This document shows positions 43,238 through 52,130 of a stretch of 64,000 bases of DNA, in pieces. The number at the start of each line of letters is the position of its first letter. Within the stretch, counting starts at the first letter, position 1. The DNA is from Bog-473 sp963711065 (lineage in GTDB: Bacteria; Actinomycetota; Acidimicrobiia; Acidimicrobiales; RAAP-2). The notes below the pieces were generated by a model. The model ran no database searches. It was not told the DNA's origin and was given only the letters and a program-made list of their open reading frames with translations. The stretch covers positions 310,001 through 374,000 of the forward strand of contig CAVQCO010000007.1 of the NCBI GenBank assembly GCA_963711065.1, given 5' to 3'. Made by a program: the position numbers and the translations under genes.

Positions 43238-44620
43238 ATGGGTGACGGGCCACGAGGGTCGACAGGAGCGGGACAAGGCGTCACGACCGGCCGGAACTAC
43301 ATCGTGGTCTCGGCCGACACGCACGCCTCGCCGGACAGCCTCGACCACTTTCTCTCCTACGTCGACCCGGCGCACCGGGAGGCGGTGGCGGCCTTCGGCG
43401 ACCTGTCGTCGCTCGCCATCTCCATGTTCGGCGGGTTCGACCCGGGCGAGGTCGACGAGTCCGACCCCGTGCGGGCGACCGCGGCCAGGCGCCTCGCCGG
43501 CATGGGGGTCGACACCGACGCCGCCCGGGGCTGGCTGGCCCACTACGGCACGGACTGGGTGGTGCCGGGCGACGGCGGCGGGCGTCGCCTCGCGGTGCTC
43601 GAGGAGCAGGGGATCCACGCGGAGGTCACGCTGCCCGGTCCCATCCTGGCCGGGGGCCTGTCGCCGGCGATGTACCTCGGCGCCACGACCGACAAGGGGC
43701 TCGAGGTGGTGTGGCCGGCCCTGCACGCCTACGTGCGCTGGCTGGCCGACTTCTGCGCCGCCGCCCCCGGGCGACGGGCCGGTTGCATGCCGATCGACTT
43801 CCACGACATGGACCGGGCGGTGGAGGAGGTGGCGTGGGCCAGGTCCAACGGCATCTTCGGCGGCGTCATGCTGCCCGCCATGTCGGTGGGCTCCAGGCTC
43901 CCCGGGTACGCGGACGACTCCTACGACCCTTTCTGGAGCGCCTGCGAGGACCATCAAATGGTGGTGAACCTGCACACGGGTGCCTCCGGGTCGGCGACCG
44001 ACACCAAATTCCTCTACGACGAGGCGCACGGCGGGATGCTGGGGCTCTACGAGGTGTTCGTCTTCACGCGCCGCCCGCTCTGGTTCATGATCTTCGGGGG
44101 CGTGTTCGACCGCCATCCCGACCTCAAGGTGGTCGTCACGGAGAACGGGGTGCAGTGGCTGCCGTCCCTGGTCCGCGACATGGAGTCGTTCTTCGACACG
44201 CACGGCGGCGCACCGGTCCGCTCCTACCTCGAGATGCGGCCGCGCGACTACGTCGAGAAGCACGTCTACCTCGGCGGGTCGCTCATGAAGCGCTACGAGG
44301 CCGAGATGCGCCACGAGATCGGCATCGACAGGCTCATGTGGGGGGCGGACTACCCGCATCTCGAGGGGGCCGCACCCGTCCATCGCGAGACGCTGCGCTA
44401 CATCTTCGGCGGCCTGCCCGAGCACGACCTGCGACGCATCCTCGGCGGCAACGCCATCGACCTGTGGGGGTTCGACGAGGCGTTGCTCCAGGAGGTGGCC
44501 GACCGGGTCGGCCCGACCGTCGACGACCTGGCGACGCCGCTCGAACTGGCCGACATCGAGGACACGTTCAGCTGGAGCCTGGCCCGGCCCGTGCCGCTGG
44601 CGGCCTCGCGGGCTTCCTGA
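43238..44620 (+). CDS. amidohydrolase family protein (second amidohydrolase 2 paralog)
   Basis: 460 residues. NYIVVSADTHASPDSL near residue 20 replaces the SADGHILEP of the gene at 2082; the barrel continues with PIDFHDMDRAVEEV, VNLHTGASGS (metal His), MIFGGVFDRHPDLKVVVTENG, and RLMWGADYPHLEG with the conserved Asp. TIM-barrel metal hydrolase or decarboxylase; substrate unknown. ATG 43238 is chosen from homology, as the frame is open back to 42827 without similarity. No obvious operon partners. Confidence 0.88.
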   Translation: MGDGPRGSTGAGQGVTTGRNYIVVSADTHASPDSLDHFLSYVDPAHREAVAAFGDLSSLAISMFGGFDPGEVDESDPVRATAARRLAGMGVDTDAARGWLAHYGTDWVVPGDGGGRRLAVLEEQGIHAEVTLPGPILAGGLSPAMYLGATTDKGLEVVWPALHAYVRWLADFCAAAPGRRAGCMPIDFHDMDRAVEEVAWARSNGIFGGVMLPAMSVGSRLPGYADDSYDPFWSACEDHQMVVNLHTGASGSATDTKFLYDEAHGGMLGLYEVFVFTRRPLWFMIFGGVFDRHPDLKVVVTENGVQWLPSLVRDMESFFDTHGGAPVRSYLEMRPRDYVEKHVYLGGSLMKRYEAEMRHEIGIDRLMWGADYPHLEGAAPVHRETLRYIFGGLPEHDLRRILGGNAIDLWGFDEALLQEVADRVGPTVDDLATPLELADIEDTFSWSLARPVPLAASRAS

Positions 44621-44657
44621 ACGACGTCGCTCTCGGATCTCCTCTGCGTGTGGCCCA

Positions 44658-44686
44658 CCGGGCCGGCTCTGCCGGGATCGGCCCGG
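44658..44686 (+). terminator. terminator-like hairpin after the amidohydrolase gene
   Basis: CCGGGCCG, 13-base loop, CGGCCCGG: a perfect 8-pair stem 38 bases past the stop and before the opposing exported-protein gene. No T-run, as is common in such GC-rich genomes. Confidence 0.5.
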
Positions 44687-44760
44687 CGGCACCGGCGCAG
44701 TGAGCTCGGCGGAGGAATTTCCCTCGATGAGGTCAGCTCGTGACGAGCGCCCGTGGACGT

Positions 44761-45591
44761 TCAGGCAGTGACGACGGTGTTCACAGGCGGTCGAGCCTTC
44801 ATCTTGGCCGTGACCGCTTTCGCCAGTGACTCGGTGAGGTCGGCCGTCGGCGTGGTGTCCCCCTGGTCGATCTGCAGCTCGGCGGTCGATCGGCCTTGGC
44901 GGATGACGAGAATGTCGAAGAAGTCGTTGGTGGTGCCCTTTCCTCCCGCGAGGTTCACCGGCACCTGGACCTCGACCAGTCCCGACTGATCTCCGTACCT
45001 CGGCTGGTGGGAGACGGAGGCGGTCATCGTTCCAAACGTGGTGCCGGACGGCCACACGGACTGTTCTTGAGCCGTCACCGCTGAACCCGCCACCTGGAGG
45101 AAGCAGTTCGCGAACTTGGGACTGTGCAACGGAGGAAAGTCGCTCTTCGCCTCGTTCGAACTGGTGTACACGTCGACGACGTCGACGACGCTCGTGTTCT
45201 GGTCCCTGCTGTTGAATGCGGGGCTGGAGGCCTCGGCCGCGACGACGCTGAGCGCGGGAGGAATGCCCAAACAGGTCGAAAAGTCGGGAAGCTGAGTCAT
45301 CGTCAGCATGCTGGACGAGTTGTTGTCCGCGCTGGTGCCGACCCACGTTCCGCCCGACTTCGTCCAGCCGGGCGGTAGATTCGAAAGCTTCAACAGCTGG
45401 GCCTGCGCGTAGGGCTTGTTCGACGAGATGGTGCTGGCTGCACCTGCACCCACCGCAGGAATGGAGGCCATACCGCCGATCAGGGCGCTGATCACCAGCC
45501 CGAGCGAAACCCTGGCCACGGGGTGGGCAGTCCGTCGACGAGCAGAAGATGGGCCATGACCCTTCGTGGAAGCCCGATCGATCTCCGTCAT
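44761..45591 (-). CDS. exported protein of unknown function
   Basis: 276 residues. A basic N-terminus followed by a hydrophobic stretch (VSLGLVISALIGGMASIPAVGAGAAS, about 24-50) looks like a Sec signal peptide. The mature part has two Cys (FSTCLGIPP and FANCFLQVAG), probably a disulfide, and a conserved-looking C-terminal block GGKGTTNDFFDILVIRQGRSTAELQI. The overall pattern resembles sensor-like or lipoprotein-like domains of actinobacteria, but I recognise no family. ATG 45591 is preceded by GGAGG; the frame is open further upstream without similarity. Confidence 0.75.
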   Translation of the reverse strand: MTEIDRASTKGHGPSSARRRTAHPVARVSLGLVISALIGGMASIPAVGAGAASTISSNKPYAQAQLLKLSNLPPGWTKSGGTWVGTSADNNSSSMLTMTQLPDFSTCLGIPPALSVVAAEASSPAFNSRDQNTSVVDVVDVYTSSNEAKSDFPPLHSPKFANCFLQVAGSAVTAQEQSVWPSGTTFGTMTASVSHQPRYGDQSGLVEVQVPVNLAGGKGTTNDFFDILVIRQGRSTAELQIDQGDTTPTADLTESLAKAVTAKMKARPPVNTVVTA

Positions 45592-45759
45592 CTCTCGCCA
45601 CCTCCTCCTTCCTCGGTCGTCCATCCGGCAGAGCTCCTTCGAGCTCGATCGGATGTCGAAGAGGACGGTAGGGGTGGGCGGTAAGGCGGGAGTAAAGCCA
45701 TGGGTCACGGGAGACGACCCGTCCCGTTGGCCGCTCGGGGCACGCGTTAGATTTGGGCC

Positions 45760-46143
45760 ATGAGCGACCCCGAGCCTGGCCAGAATCGCCGGCGGGCACA
45801 ACGTCAATCCGCCGTCTGGATCGGCTCTTGCCACGTCGAGGGTGAACCCTCCGACTTGTGGCGTGACTGTGGCGTTTTCGACCTATCGAATCTCGGTATG
45901 GGAATGGACGTTCGCCATCCATCTGATCTCGTGGGAAGTCGTGTCTCCGTCCGGCTTCCGGTGGGTGCTTCCAGCGACGTGACCCTTTCCGGTGTGGTGC
46001 GAAATGCAAAGGCCGGACCGGATGGCGTCGTGCGAGTCGGAATCGAGTTCGTGGACCTCTCCCAGACCGAGCGCTCCATCGTCGACCTCCTCGTCTCGGC
46101 CCTGGTTCGAGGTCCTGATCGTCAGAGGCAAAGCTCCGCCTGA
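45760..46143 (+). CDS. PilZ domain protein (c-di-GMP receptor)
   Basis: 127-residue single-domain PilZ protein. The first binding motif R-x3-R is R11-RAQ-R15 and the second, D/N-x-S-x2-G, is D41-L-S43-N-L-G46, both complete, so c-di-GMP binding is expected. The rest forms the PilZ barrel (GSRVSVRLPVG, TLSGVVRNAKAGPDGVVRVGIEFVDL). It is a plausible effector for the three GGDEF-EAL enzymes in this window. It stands alone. Confidence 0.9.
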   Translation: MSDPEPGQNRRRAQRQSAVWIGSCHVEGEPSDLWRDCGVFDLSNLGMGMDVRHPSDLVGSRVSVRLPVGASSDVTLSGVVRNAKAGPDGVVRVGIEFVDLSQTERSIVDLLVSALVRGPDRQRQSSA

Positions 46144-46252
46144 ACTAGGCGGATGTTCCAGGTTCGTTCCGACTGCACGTCGTGTGCGTGCGTGCGGTGC
46201 GACAACAGGTACGAGATCGCCGAAGACACGGCGAAGTGGAGCCAGGCGTTTC

Positions 46253-47389
46253 TCAAGCGTCCCTCGTGGCCATCCTCCATGCGCCCAAGATCGTCCACAC
46301 CACGAGCCAGGCCGCGATCACGGCGACAGCGATGGCCGTCGACTCCGGCACCAAGTACGACGAGTCTCGAAGCCCAGCGGGTCCGTTCACGATCCCGTAG
46401 TTGACACCGATCCCGGCCGGTTCGAAATGGGCCACGGCCAGTTCGACGACCAGGGGTCGCTGAAGGTTGCTCAAGTGGGGAATCTTGGTCGACAAGAGGA
46501 GCGGTCGGAAGATGATCTCGTACACGATCATCAGGATGATCGGAACCATGCGCTGTCCCATGAGAGAGGCGAATCCGAGACCGAAGACGTAGGCGATGAT
46601 CACCTCGAGCTCGAGCCACAGTCCCGTCCTGATCATGACGCTCGAGGGCGGCGAGTCGTAGGTCAGGGCGTAGGTGGGATAGTTCTGCTCGGCCTGTCGC
46701 TCGGCCAGCGCCCGGGACAGCGGGGCGTTCGGCTCAGGTTCGTTCGCCGGGCACGGCCCGTTGTAGGGGAAGTCGCAGATGATCAGGTTCGGATGATCGG
46801 CGGCCCAGGTTTCGTATCCATGGAGGGACAGGCCGAGCGGTACGGTGGTGCCCTGGAAGTCGAAACGGGACGGCGCGGAGAAGACGCAGGCCGCGCAGAT
46901 GACGGTGAAAGCGACGGCCACCATGGGGATGATGATGGCCAAGCCGGCCGGGATGCGGGCCAGGTAGAGCGCCACTCTCGAGCGCCCGGTCACCACCTGT
47001 TGCGTGAACATCCCGTCGGCGAGGTCGGAGCATCCCGCCGTGGCTCCCAGGGTCATGGCGGCGATGAACCCGAAGATGTAGAGCACGCCGGCGACGAGGG
47101 AGGTGAACACGTCGAACCCGCCGGCCGGCCCGTATGACCGCGGCACGAAGGCGTGCAGCAACAGCTTGATGACGAGGAAGAGTGTCGGGAGCCCGATCGT
47201 CAATGCGATCAGGGTGATCATCAGGCCCCGACGCTTGCGCAGCTCCATGGATCGGGTCGCGATCATTGCCCGGGTGGGGACCCATGATCCTCGGTTGTCG
47301 TCTGCACCGTCAGGCTCCGCCGGACCCGGTGTGCCGACGTCGGGCGCGGTCACCACTCCGAGTCGCCTGACCGTCCGGTTGCCTTGCAC
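46253..47389 (-). CDS. ABC-2 type transporter permease
   Basis: 378 residues. A Pro/Gly-rich N-terminal tail of about 40 residues, then ATRSMELRKRRGLMITLIALTIGLPTLFLV and five more helices; a long exported loop (about 190-235) lies between helices 4 and 5. The arrangement fits an ABC-2 permease subunit. No ATP-binding subunit is adjacent, which is unusual because the pair is nearly always together. GTG 47389 gives the longest form; ATG 47266 (MIATRSMELRKRRG) is a reasonable alternative that drops the tail. Confidence 0.8.
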   Translation of the reverse strand: MQGNRTVRRLGVVTAPDVGTPGPAEPDGADDNRGSWVPTRAMIATRSMELRKRRGLMITLIALTIGLPTLFLVIKLLLHAFVPRSYGPAGGFDVFTSLVAGVLYIFGFIAAMTLGATAGCSDLADGMFTQQVVTGRSRVALYLARIPAGLAIIIPMVAVAFTVICAACVFSAPSRFDFQGTTVPLGLSLHGYETWAADHPNLIICDFPYNGPCPANEPEPNAPLSRALAERQAEQNYPTYALTYDSPPSSVMIRTGLWLELEVIIAYVFGLGFASLMGQRMVPIILMIVYEIIFRPLLLSTKIPHLSNLQRPLVVELAVAHFEPAGIGVNYGIVNGPAGLRDSSYLVPESTAIAVAVIAAWLVVWTILGAWRMATRDA

Positions 47390-47410
47390 GATGACGGTTG
47401 AGCCTCCGAG

Positions 47411-47450
47411 TCCGGGTCCGGGTCCGGGTCCGGGTCCGGGTCCGGGTCCG
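47411..47450. repeat. hexamer tandem repeat TCCGGG, about 6.7 copies
   Basis: Forty bases of perfect TCCGGG units, 22 bases before the permease start, in a 288-base stretch (47390-47677) with no other recognisable feature. Copy-number change here could alter promoter spacing. Confidence 0.9.
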
Positions 47451-47677
47451 ACGTGTCATTCGGCACGACGCCAGGCTTCCACAGGGAACCGGAGGCGGGG
47501 GGATACGCTGCCCCAGTCGGAGAACGAGAACACCGGTAGAACGGTCGGGCCCAGGCGGTGCAATGACGAAGGGGTGCGGCGCGGTCGAGGCTGTGGCGCC
47601 CGCGGTGGTGTCACACCCACCTGTTTGCATGTGCCCCGTGGAGTTGGCTGACTTCTCCGAGGCGCTCAGCGCGGCTG

Positions 47678-48790
47678 GTGTCGAGCGGCGCCGAGAACTA
47701 CGGCGACGGCGCATCCATCGAGGTGCTCCACCACGAGCTCGCCCGCTTCGAGGCCTTCGTCACCGAGGCCGCCGCCGCCTTCGAGGCGAGCGGGGAGTGG
47801 GCGGCGGACGGGGCCAAGACGGCCTCGGCGTGGATCGCCACCCGCTGCCGCGTCCCGCGCGCCGCCGCCCGCAAGCGGACCCGCCTGGGGAGGACGCTGC
47901 GCCACCTGCCCCGCTGCGCCGAGGCCTGGCGGGAGGGGCGGATCGGGTCCGACCAGGCCCGGGCGATCGCCTCGGCCCGTCGCCACCGCACCGAGGCCTC
48001 CATGGCCCGCGACGAGGGGATGCTCGTCTCCCAGGCCGCCGCGATGGGGTTCGAGGACTTCTACCGGGCGCTGAGCTACTGGAAGCAGCTGGCCGATCCC
48101 GAGGGCGCCGACGCCGCCGACGAGGACCGCCGGGCGGCGCGCGACGTGTACCTCGAGGCGAGCATCGGCGGCATGTGGCTGGGCCAGATGACGCTGGACC
48201 CGGTCTCGGGGTCGATCGTGGCCGGCGAGCTGAACCGCTTGGAGCACGAGCTGTTCGAGGCCGACTGCGCCGAAGCCCGGGAGCGCTTGGGCCGGACCCC
48301 CCGGATCGACGAGCTCTCCCGTCACGGCGGCCAGCGCCGGGCCGACGCGCTCGTCGAGATGGCGACACGCAGCCGCACCGCACCGGCCGACGGCATCCGC
48401 CCGGTCCCGCTCTTCAGCGTCCTGGTGGGCTACGAGACGCTGCACGGACGGATCTGCGAGCTCGAGAACGGCACCGTCCTGGCTCCGTCGTCGCTCCAAC
48501 CCTGGATGGAGGCGGCCTACTTCGAGCGGGCGATCTTCTCGTTGGGCACCCGGGTCGACGTGAGCGTGCGGGCCCGGCTGTTCACCGGGGGGACGAGACG
48601 GGCGATCGAGCTGCGGGACCGCATCTGCACCCATCCCTTCTGCTACGAGCCGGCCGAGAGCTGCGAGGCCGACCACATCGAGCCCTACGCCGACGGCGGC
48701 CCGACCACCCAGGAGAACGGGCGGCTGCTCTGCGGGTTCCACAACCGGCTGCGCAACCAGCGGCAGCGGCCACCGCCCGTCGCGGCCTGA
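47678..48790 (+). CDS. DUF222/HNH endonuclease domain protein (13E12-type)
   Basis: 370 residues. An N-terminal DUF222 helical region (LHHELARFEAFVTEAAAAFEASGEW, about 16-40, then RCRVPRAAARKRTRLGRTL) and a C-terminal HNH nuclease: CTHPFCYEPAESCEADHI with DH, then NGRLLCGFHNRL. The family is multicopy in actinobacteria and often linked to mobile DNA. GTG 47678 has no good ribosome site. The +1-related upstream frame from ATG 47629 (MCPVELADFSEALSAAG) looks like the true N-terminus, separated by one extra base; that would add 17 residues. Confidence 0.85.
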   Translation: MSSGAENYGDGASIEVLHHELARFEAFVTEAAAAFEASGEWAADGAKTASAWIATRCRVPRAAARKRTRLGRTLRHLPRCAEAWREGRIGSDQARAIASARRHRTEASMARDEGMLVSQAAAMGFEDFYRALSYWKQLADPEGADAADEDRRAARDVYLEASIGGMWLGQMTLDPVSGSIVAGELNRLEHELFEADCAEARERLGRTPRIDELSRHGGQRRADALVEMATRSRTAPADGIRPVPLFSVLVGYETLHGRICELENGTVLAPSSLQPWMEAAYFERAIFSLGTRVDVSVRARLFTGGTRRAIELRDRICTHPFCYEPAESCEADHIEPYADGGPTTQENGRLLCGFHNRLRNQRQRPPPVAA

Positions 48791-48881
48791 GGCGGGCCGC
48801 CCGCTGCGGCGGCACGGGGGGCGGTATTACCAACCGGGCAACGCGAGCCCCTCCGGCGCGCCCGTTTTCGAGTCGAAATGC

Positions 48882-49383
48882 TCAGGACACGTCGGCGACG
48901 AGCAGCCGGTAGCCCAGGTCGACCGTCTGGCGCCCCGAGAGGTCGCGGTGCCGACGCTGCCACGCGCCGCTCCTCCAGGAGCCAGAAGCGGGAGTGAGCC
49001 TCGAAGTCGATGCCGACGACGACCCGCCGCGGTGCCACCCGGCACAGCTCGGCGAGGCCCGCAGCCGGGTCGTCCCAGTGGTGGACCGTCAGGATCGCCA
49101 GCGCCACCGCGGCGCGCCCCGACGGCAGCGGGAGGGCGGACGCACCGGCGCGCACGGCCGGGCCGGCACCGGCGGGCCGCTGGTCCACCATGACCCGCGA
49201 CGGCTCGACGGCGACCACCGGACAGTGCACGGGCTCGTAGGAGCCGGTCCCCGCGCCCACGTTGACCACGAGGTCTTTTTCGCCGGCGCCGAGGTGGTCG
49301 GCGAGGACGGCGGCCCAGCGCGGATCGGGCCGGCGGTGGGCGACGTAGCCGCGCCCGATGGTGTCGTAGACGGGCGAGGTCAC
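48882..49383 (-). CDS. class I SAM-dependent methyltransferase, one-base frameshift
   Basis: Small Rossmann methyltransferase. Seen: SPVYDTIGRGYVAHRRPDPR, then VNVGAGTGSYEP (SAM-binding motif I), VAVEPS (acidic end of strand 2), ALPLPSGRAAVALAILTVHHW (motifs II/III) and RVVVGIDFEAHSRFWLLEE. After that the frame breaks near 48966; the +1 frame gives WQRRHRDLSGRQTVDLGYRLLVADVS and a stop at 48882. Repaired length 166 residues. GTG 49383 follows AAGGGC. Substrate unknown. It lies just downstream of the thiolase gene on the same strand (20-base gap). Confidence 0.82.
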
Positions 49384-49403
49384 CGCGCCCTTGGAGTCCG
49401 GAG

Positions 49404-50621
49404 CTAGGCCGCCGACTTCTCGAGGATGTGGACGCCGCAGGCGGAGCCCAGTCCGATGACGTGGGTGAGCCCGACCTTGGCCCCGGGGATCTGGCGGTCG
49501 CCGGCCTCCCCGCGCAGGTGGGTGGCCACCTCCCACACGTTGGCGATGCCGGTGGCGGCGATCGGGTGGCCCTTGGACTCGAGGCCGCCGGAGACGTTGA
49601 CGGGGGTCGTGCCGTCGCGCCAGGTGGCGCCGGAGTTGAAGAAGTCGGCGGCACCGCCGCGCTCGCAGAGACCCAGGTTGTCGTAGTGCACCAGTTCCGC
49701 CGTGGCGAAGCAGTCGTGCAGCTCCACCAGGTTGAGGTCCTGGGGCCCCACGCCGGCCTGCTCGTAGGCCTGGGCCGCCGCGTTCCGCGTCAGGTCGTTG
49801 ACGTTGGGAAGGATCTGGCAGGCCTCCTCCCAGGGATCGGTGGTCAGGACGGAGGCCGTGATCTTCACCGCCCGCCGCTGCTGCTCGAGCGAGAGCGTCT
49901 TGAGCTTGGACCCCGACACCACGACGGCAGCCGCCGCACCGTCGCAGTTGGCCGAGCACATCGGCCGCGTGTTGGGGTAGGCGATCATGACGTCGTTCAT
50001 GATCTCGTCGAGCGTCATCTTCTTGGTGTAGGCCGCCAGGGGGTTCAGCGTCGAGTGGGCGTGGTTCTTCTCGCTGATCCTGGCGAACAGCTCGAAGCTG
50101 GTGCCGCCGTAGCGGTGCCCGTACTCCATGCCGATCTGGGCGAACACACCCGGCATCGTCTCGGTGCCCACCCGCCCGTCGATGCCGGCGACCGACCCGA
50201 AGCGCCCCGACGGCGTCCAGGTGTTGTCGTCGCTCTTGCGGCTGCCACCGGCCAGGAGCCCGGCACCGGCCAGCTTCTCCACGCCGACGGCCAGGCCCAT
50301 GTCGACCTCGCCCGCCTTGATCGCCATGCACGCCACCCGCAACGCCGTGGCCCCGGTGGCGCAGGCGTTCGACACGTTGTAGACCGGGATGCCCGTCTGG
50401 CCCAGCTGCTTCTGGAGCATCTGCCCCGTCGGCGCCATCGCCATCATCAGGTTGCCGGCGCCGATGATGCCGATGTCCTTCATGGTGACGCCGCCGTCGG
50501 TGAGCGCGCCCTGCACCGCCTCCGTGCCGAGGTCGACGATGTCCTTGTCGGGGTGCTTGCCGAATTTCGTCATGTGGATCCCGAGGATCCAGAGCTCCTC
50601 CGATGCCGATGCCGATGCCAT
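49404..50621 (-). CDS. thiolase family protein (acetyl-CoA acetyltransferase / lipid-transfer-protein type)
   Basis: 405-residue thiolase-fold enzyme. Active-site Cys in YNVSNACATGATALRVA (about residue 94), DGAAAAVV, LVELHDCFATAEL, and the C-terminal NVSGGLESKGHPIAATG (catalytic His) with GLGSACGVHIL. It is of the SCP-x/Ltp2 branch, whose members do thiolytic or retro-aldol cleavage of acyl-CoA and work with a DUF35 protein. The DUF35 gene is directly upstream (two bases between stop and start), strong support for this branch. Confidence 0.92.
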   Translation of the reverse strand: MASASASEELWILGIHMTKFGKHPDKDIVDLGTEAVQGALTDGGVTMKDIGIIGAGNLMMAMAPTGQMLQKQLGQTGIPVYNVSNACATGATALRVACMAIKAGEVDMGLAVGVEKLAGAGLLAGGSRKSDDNTWTPSGRFGSVAGIDGRVGTETMPGVFAQIGMEYGHRYGGTSFELFARISEKNHAHSTLNPLAAYTKKMTLDEIMNDVMIAYPNTRPMCSANCDGAAAAVVVSGSKLKTLSLEQQRRAVKITASVLTTDPWEEACQILPNVNDLTRNAAAQAYEQAGVGPQDLNLVELHDCFATAELVHYDNLGLCERGGAADFFNSGATWRDGTTPVNVSGGLESKGHPIAATGIANVWEVATHLRGEAGDRQIPGAKVGLTHVIGLGSACGVHILEKSAA

Positions 50622-50623
50622 CG

Positions 50624-51022
50624 TCAACCTCCCAGGGGTTCGAAGCCGAAGCCGACCGCTTCGGTGCCGTTGTCGTCCGTGCCGATCACCTCGGTGGCCA
50701 GGCGCACCTTCATGCCCGTGGTCACGTGCTCGGGGTCGGGGGTCACGTTGATCAGGTTCGCCCGCACGCTGGTGCCCTCGCAGTCGACCACGGCGGCCAC
50801 GAAGGGCACCGGGATCCCGGGGGCGGCGAAGGACACGATGGTGAACGTGCGGACCTCGCCCGTGGTCGACACCTGGACCTTCTTGAAGTCGGTGCCCTCG
50901 CAGGACGCGCAGGCGTTCCGCCGGTCGAAGAAGCGGGCACCGCACGAGGTGCACTCGTTGGCCTCGAGGTGCGGCTCGTCCCCGAGGACCAGGTAGTCGA
51001 CCAACGGGATCTGTGGCGCCAT
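50624..51022 (-). CDS. Zn-ribbon OB-fold (DUF35) protein
   Basis: 132 residues from ATG 51022 (GTG 51025 is equally possible). Zinc ribbon C-x2-C in ECTSCGARFF and C-x2-C in ACASCEG, followed by an OB fold (GEVRTFTIVSFAAPGIPVPFVAAVVDCEG). DUF35 proteins bind and activate thiolase-like partners, as in the Ltp2/DUF35 steroid side-chain retro-aldolase. The adjacent thiolase is the expected partner. Confidence 0.9.
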   Translation of the reverse strand: MAPQIPLVDYLVLGDEPHLEANECTSCGARFFDRRNACASCEGTDFKKVQVSTTGEVRTFTIVSFAAPGIPVPFVAAVVDCEGTSVRANLINVTPDPEHVTTGMKVRLATEVIGTDDNGTEAVGFGFEPLGG

Positions 51023-51127
51023 CACGCCCCCATGCTCGGGTGGAGAATCATGTTCTCAATGTAGCGGCGCGCCAAAAGAGTCCGCTAATCGGACGGCCCC
51101 GTCCGCTCGGCCGCTAGGTTCGCCCTC

Positions 51128-52099
51128 ATGCGCTACACACACCTGGGCCGGACCGGCCTCCTCGTCAGCCGCATCTGCCTGGGCACCATGAACTTCGGGC
51201 CCGAGACGGACGAGCCGACCTCGTTCTCCATCATGGACTCGGCCCTGGAGGCCGGGATCAATTTCTTCGACTCGGCCAACGTCTACGGCCGCTCCAAGGG
51301 GCGCGGCGCGACCGAGGAGATCGTGGGCCGCTGGTTCGCCCAGGGCGGTGGTCGGCGCGAGAAGACCGTCGTCGCCACCAAGCTGTACGGCGACATGGGG
51401 GAGTGGCCCAACGAGGGCCGGCTGTCGGCGCTCAACATCCGCCGGGCCTGCGAGGCGAGCCTGCGCCGGCTCCGGACGGACTACGTCGACCTCTACCAGA
51501 TGCACCACATCGACCGGCACTCCGGCTGGGACGAGATCTGGGAGGCGATGGAGGTCCTACGGGCCCAGGGCAAGATCCTGTACGTCGGGTCGTCGAACTT
51601 CGCGGGCTGGCACATCGCCCGGGCCCAGGAGGCCGCGGCGCGCCGCAACTTCCTCGGACTGGTGAGCGAGCAGTCCATCTACAACCTGATCGTGCGCGAC
51701 GTCGAGCGCGAGGTGCTGCCGTCCGCGGAGGCGTACGGGCTCGGTGTCATCCCGTGGTCGCCGCTCCAGGGCGGCCTTCTCGGTGGCGTCGTGCGCAAGG
51801 AGCGAGACGGGAGCCGCCGCTACGCCGGCCGCGCCGCCGAGTCGATCGAGGCGCGCCGCGGCCAGCTCGAGGCGTACGAGGACCTGTGTGCCGAGATCGG
51901 CGAGGACCCGGGGACCGTCGGATTGGCCTGGCTGCTGACCCGGCCCGCGGTGACGGGCCCCATCGTCGGGCCGCGCCTGCCCGAGCACCTCGACTCCGCG
52001 TTGCGCGCGGTCGACGTCACGCTCGACGACAAGGCGCTGGCGCACCTCGACGAGATCTTCCCGGGCCACAAGACGGCACCCGAGGACTACGCCTGGTGA
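51128..52099 (+). CDS. aldo/keto reductase
   Basis: 323-residue TIM-barrel NADPH reductase of the YghZ/KvbB-like branch. Catalytic tetrad: Asp48 and Tyr53 (FFDSANVYG), Lys near 84 (VVATKLYG) and His near 120 (LYQMHHID). Cofactor region: SPLQGGLLGG and the C-terminal TGPIVGPRLPEHLDSAL. Reduces aldehydes or ketones. Divergent from the DUF35-thiolase operon; the 102-base gap should hold both promoters. Confidence 0.93.
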   Translation: MRYTHLGRTGLLVSRICLGTMNFGPETDEPTSFSIMDSALEAGINFFDSANVYGRSKGRGATEEIVGRWFAQGGGRREKTVVATKLYGDMGEWPNEGRLSALNIRRACEASLRRLRTDYVDLYQMHHIDRHSGWDEIWEAMEVLRAQGKILYVGSSNFAGWHIARAQEAAARRNFLGLVSEQSIYNLIVRDVEREVLPSAEAYGLGVIPWSPLQGGLLGGVVRKERDGSRRYAGRAAESIEARRGQLEAYEDLCAEIGEDPGTVGLAWLLTRPAVTGPIVGPRLPEHLDSALRAVDVTLDDKALAHLDEIFPGHKTAPEDYAW

Positions 52100-52130
52100 T
52101 GCGGGCGGCCTCGTAGCCGCCGCCGGCCGT

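Noticed and set aside
47398..48912. 504-residue alternative frame over the HNH gene
   Set aside because: Arg/Gly-rich shadow frame; only its first part (47629-47676) looks like the true HNH N-terminus joined by a one-base shift.
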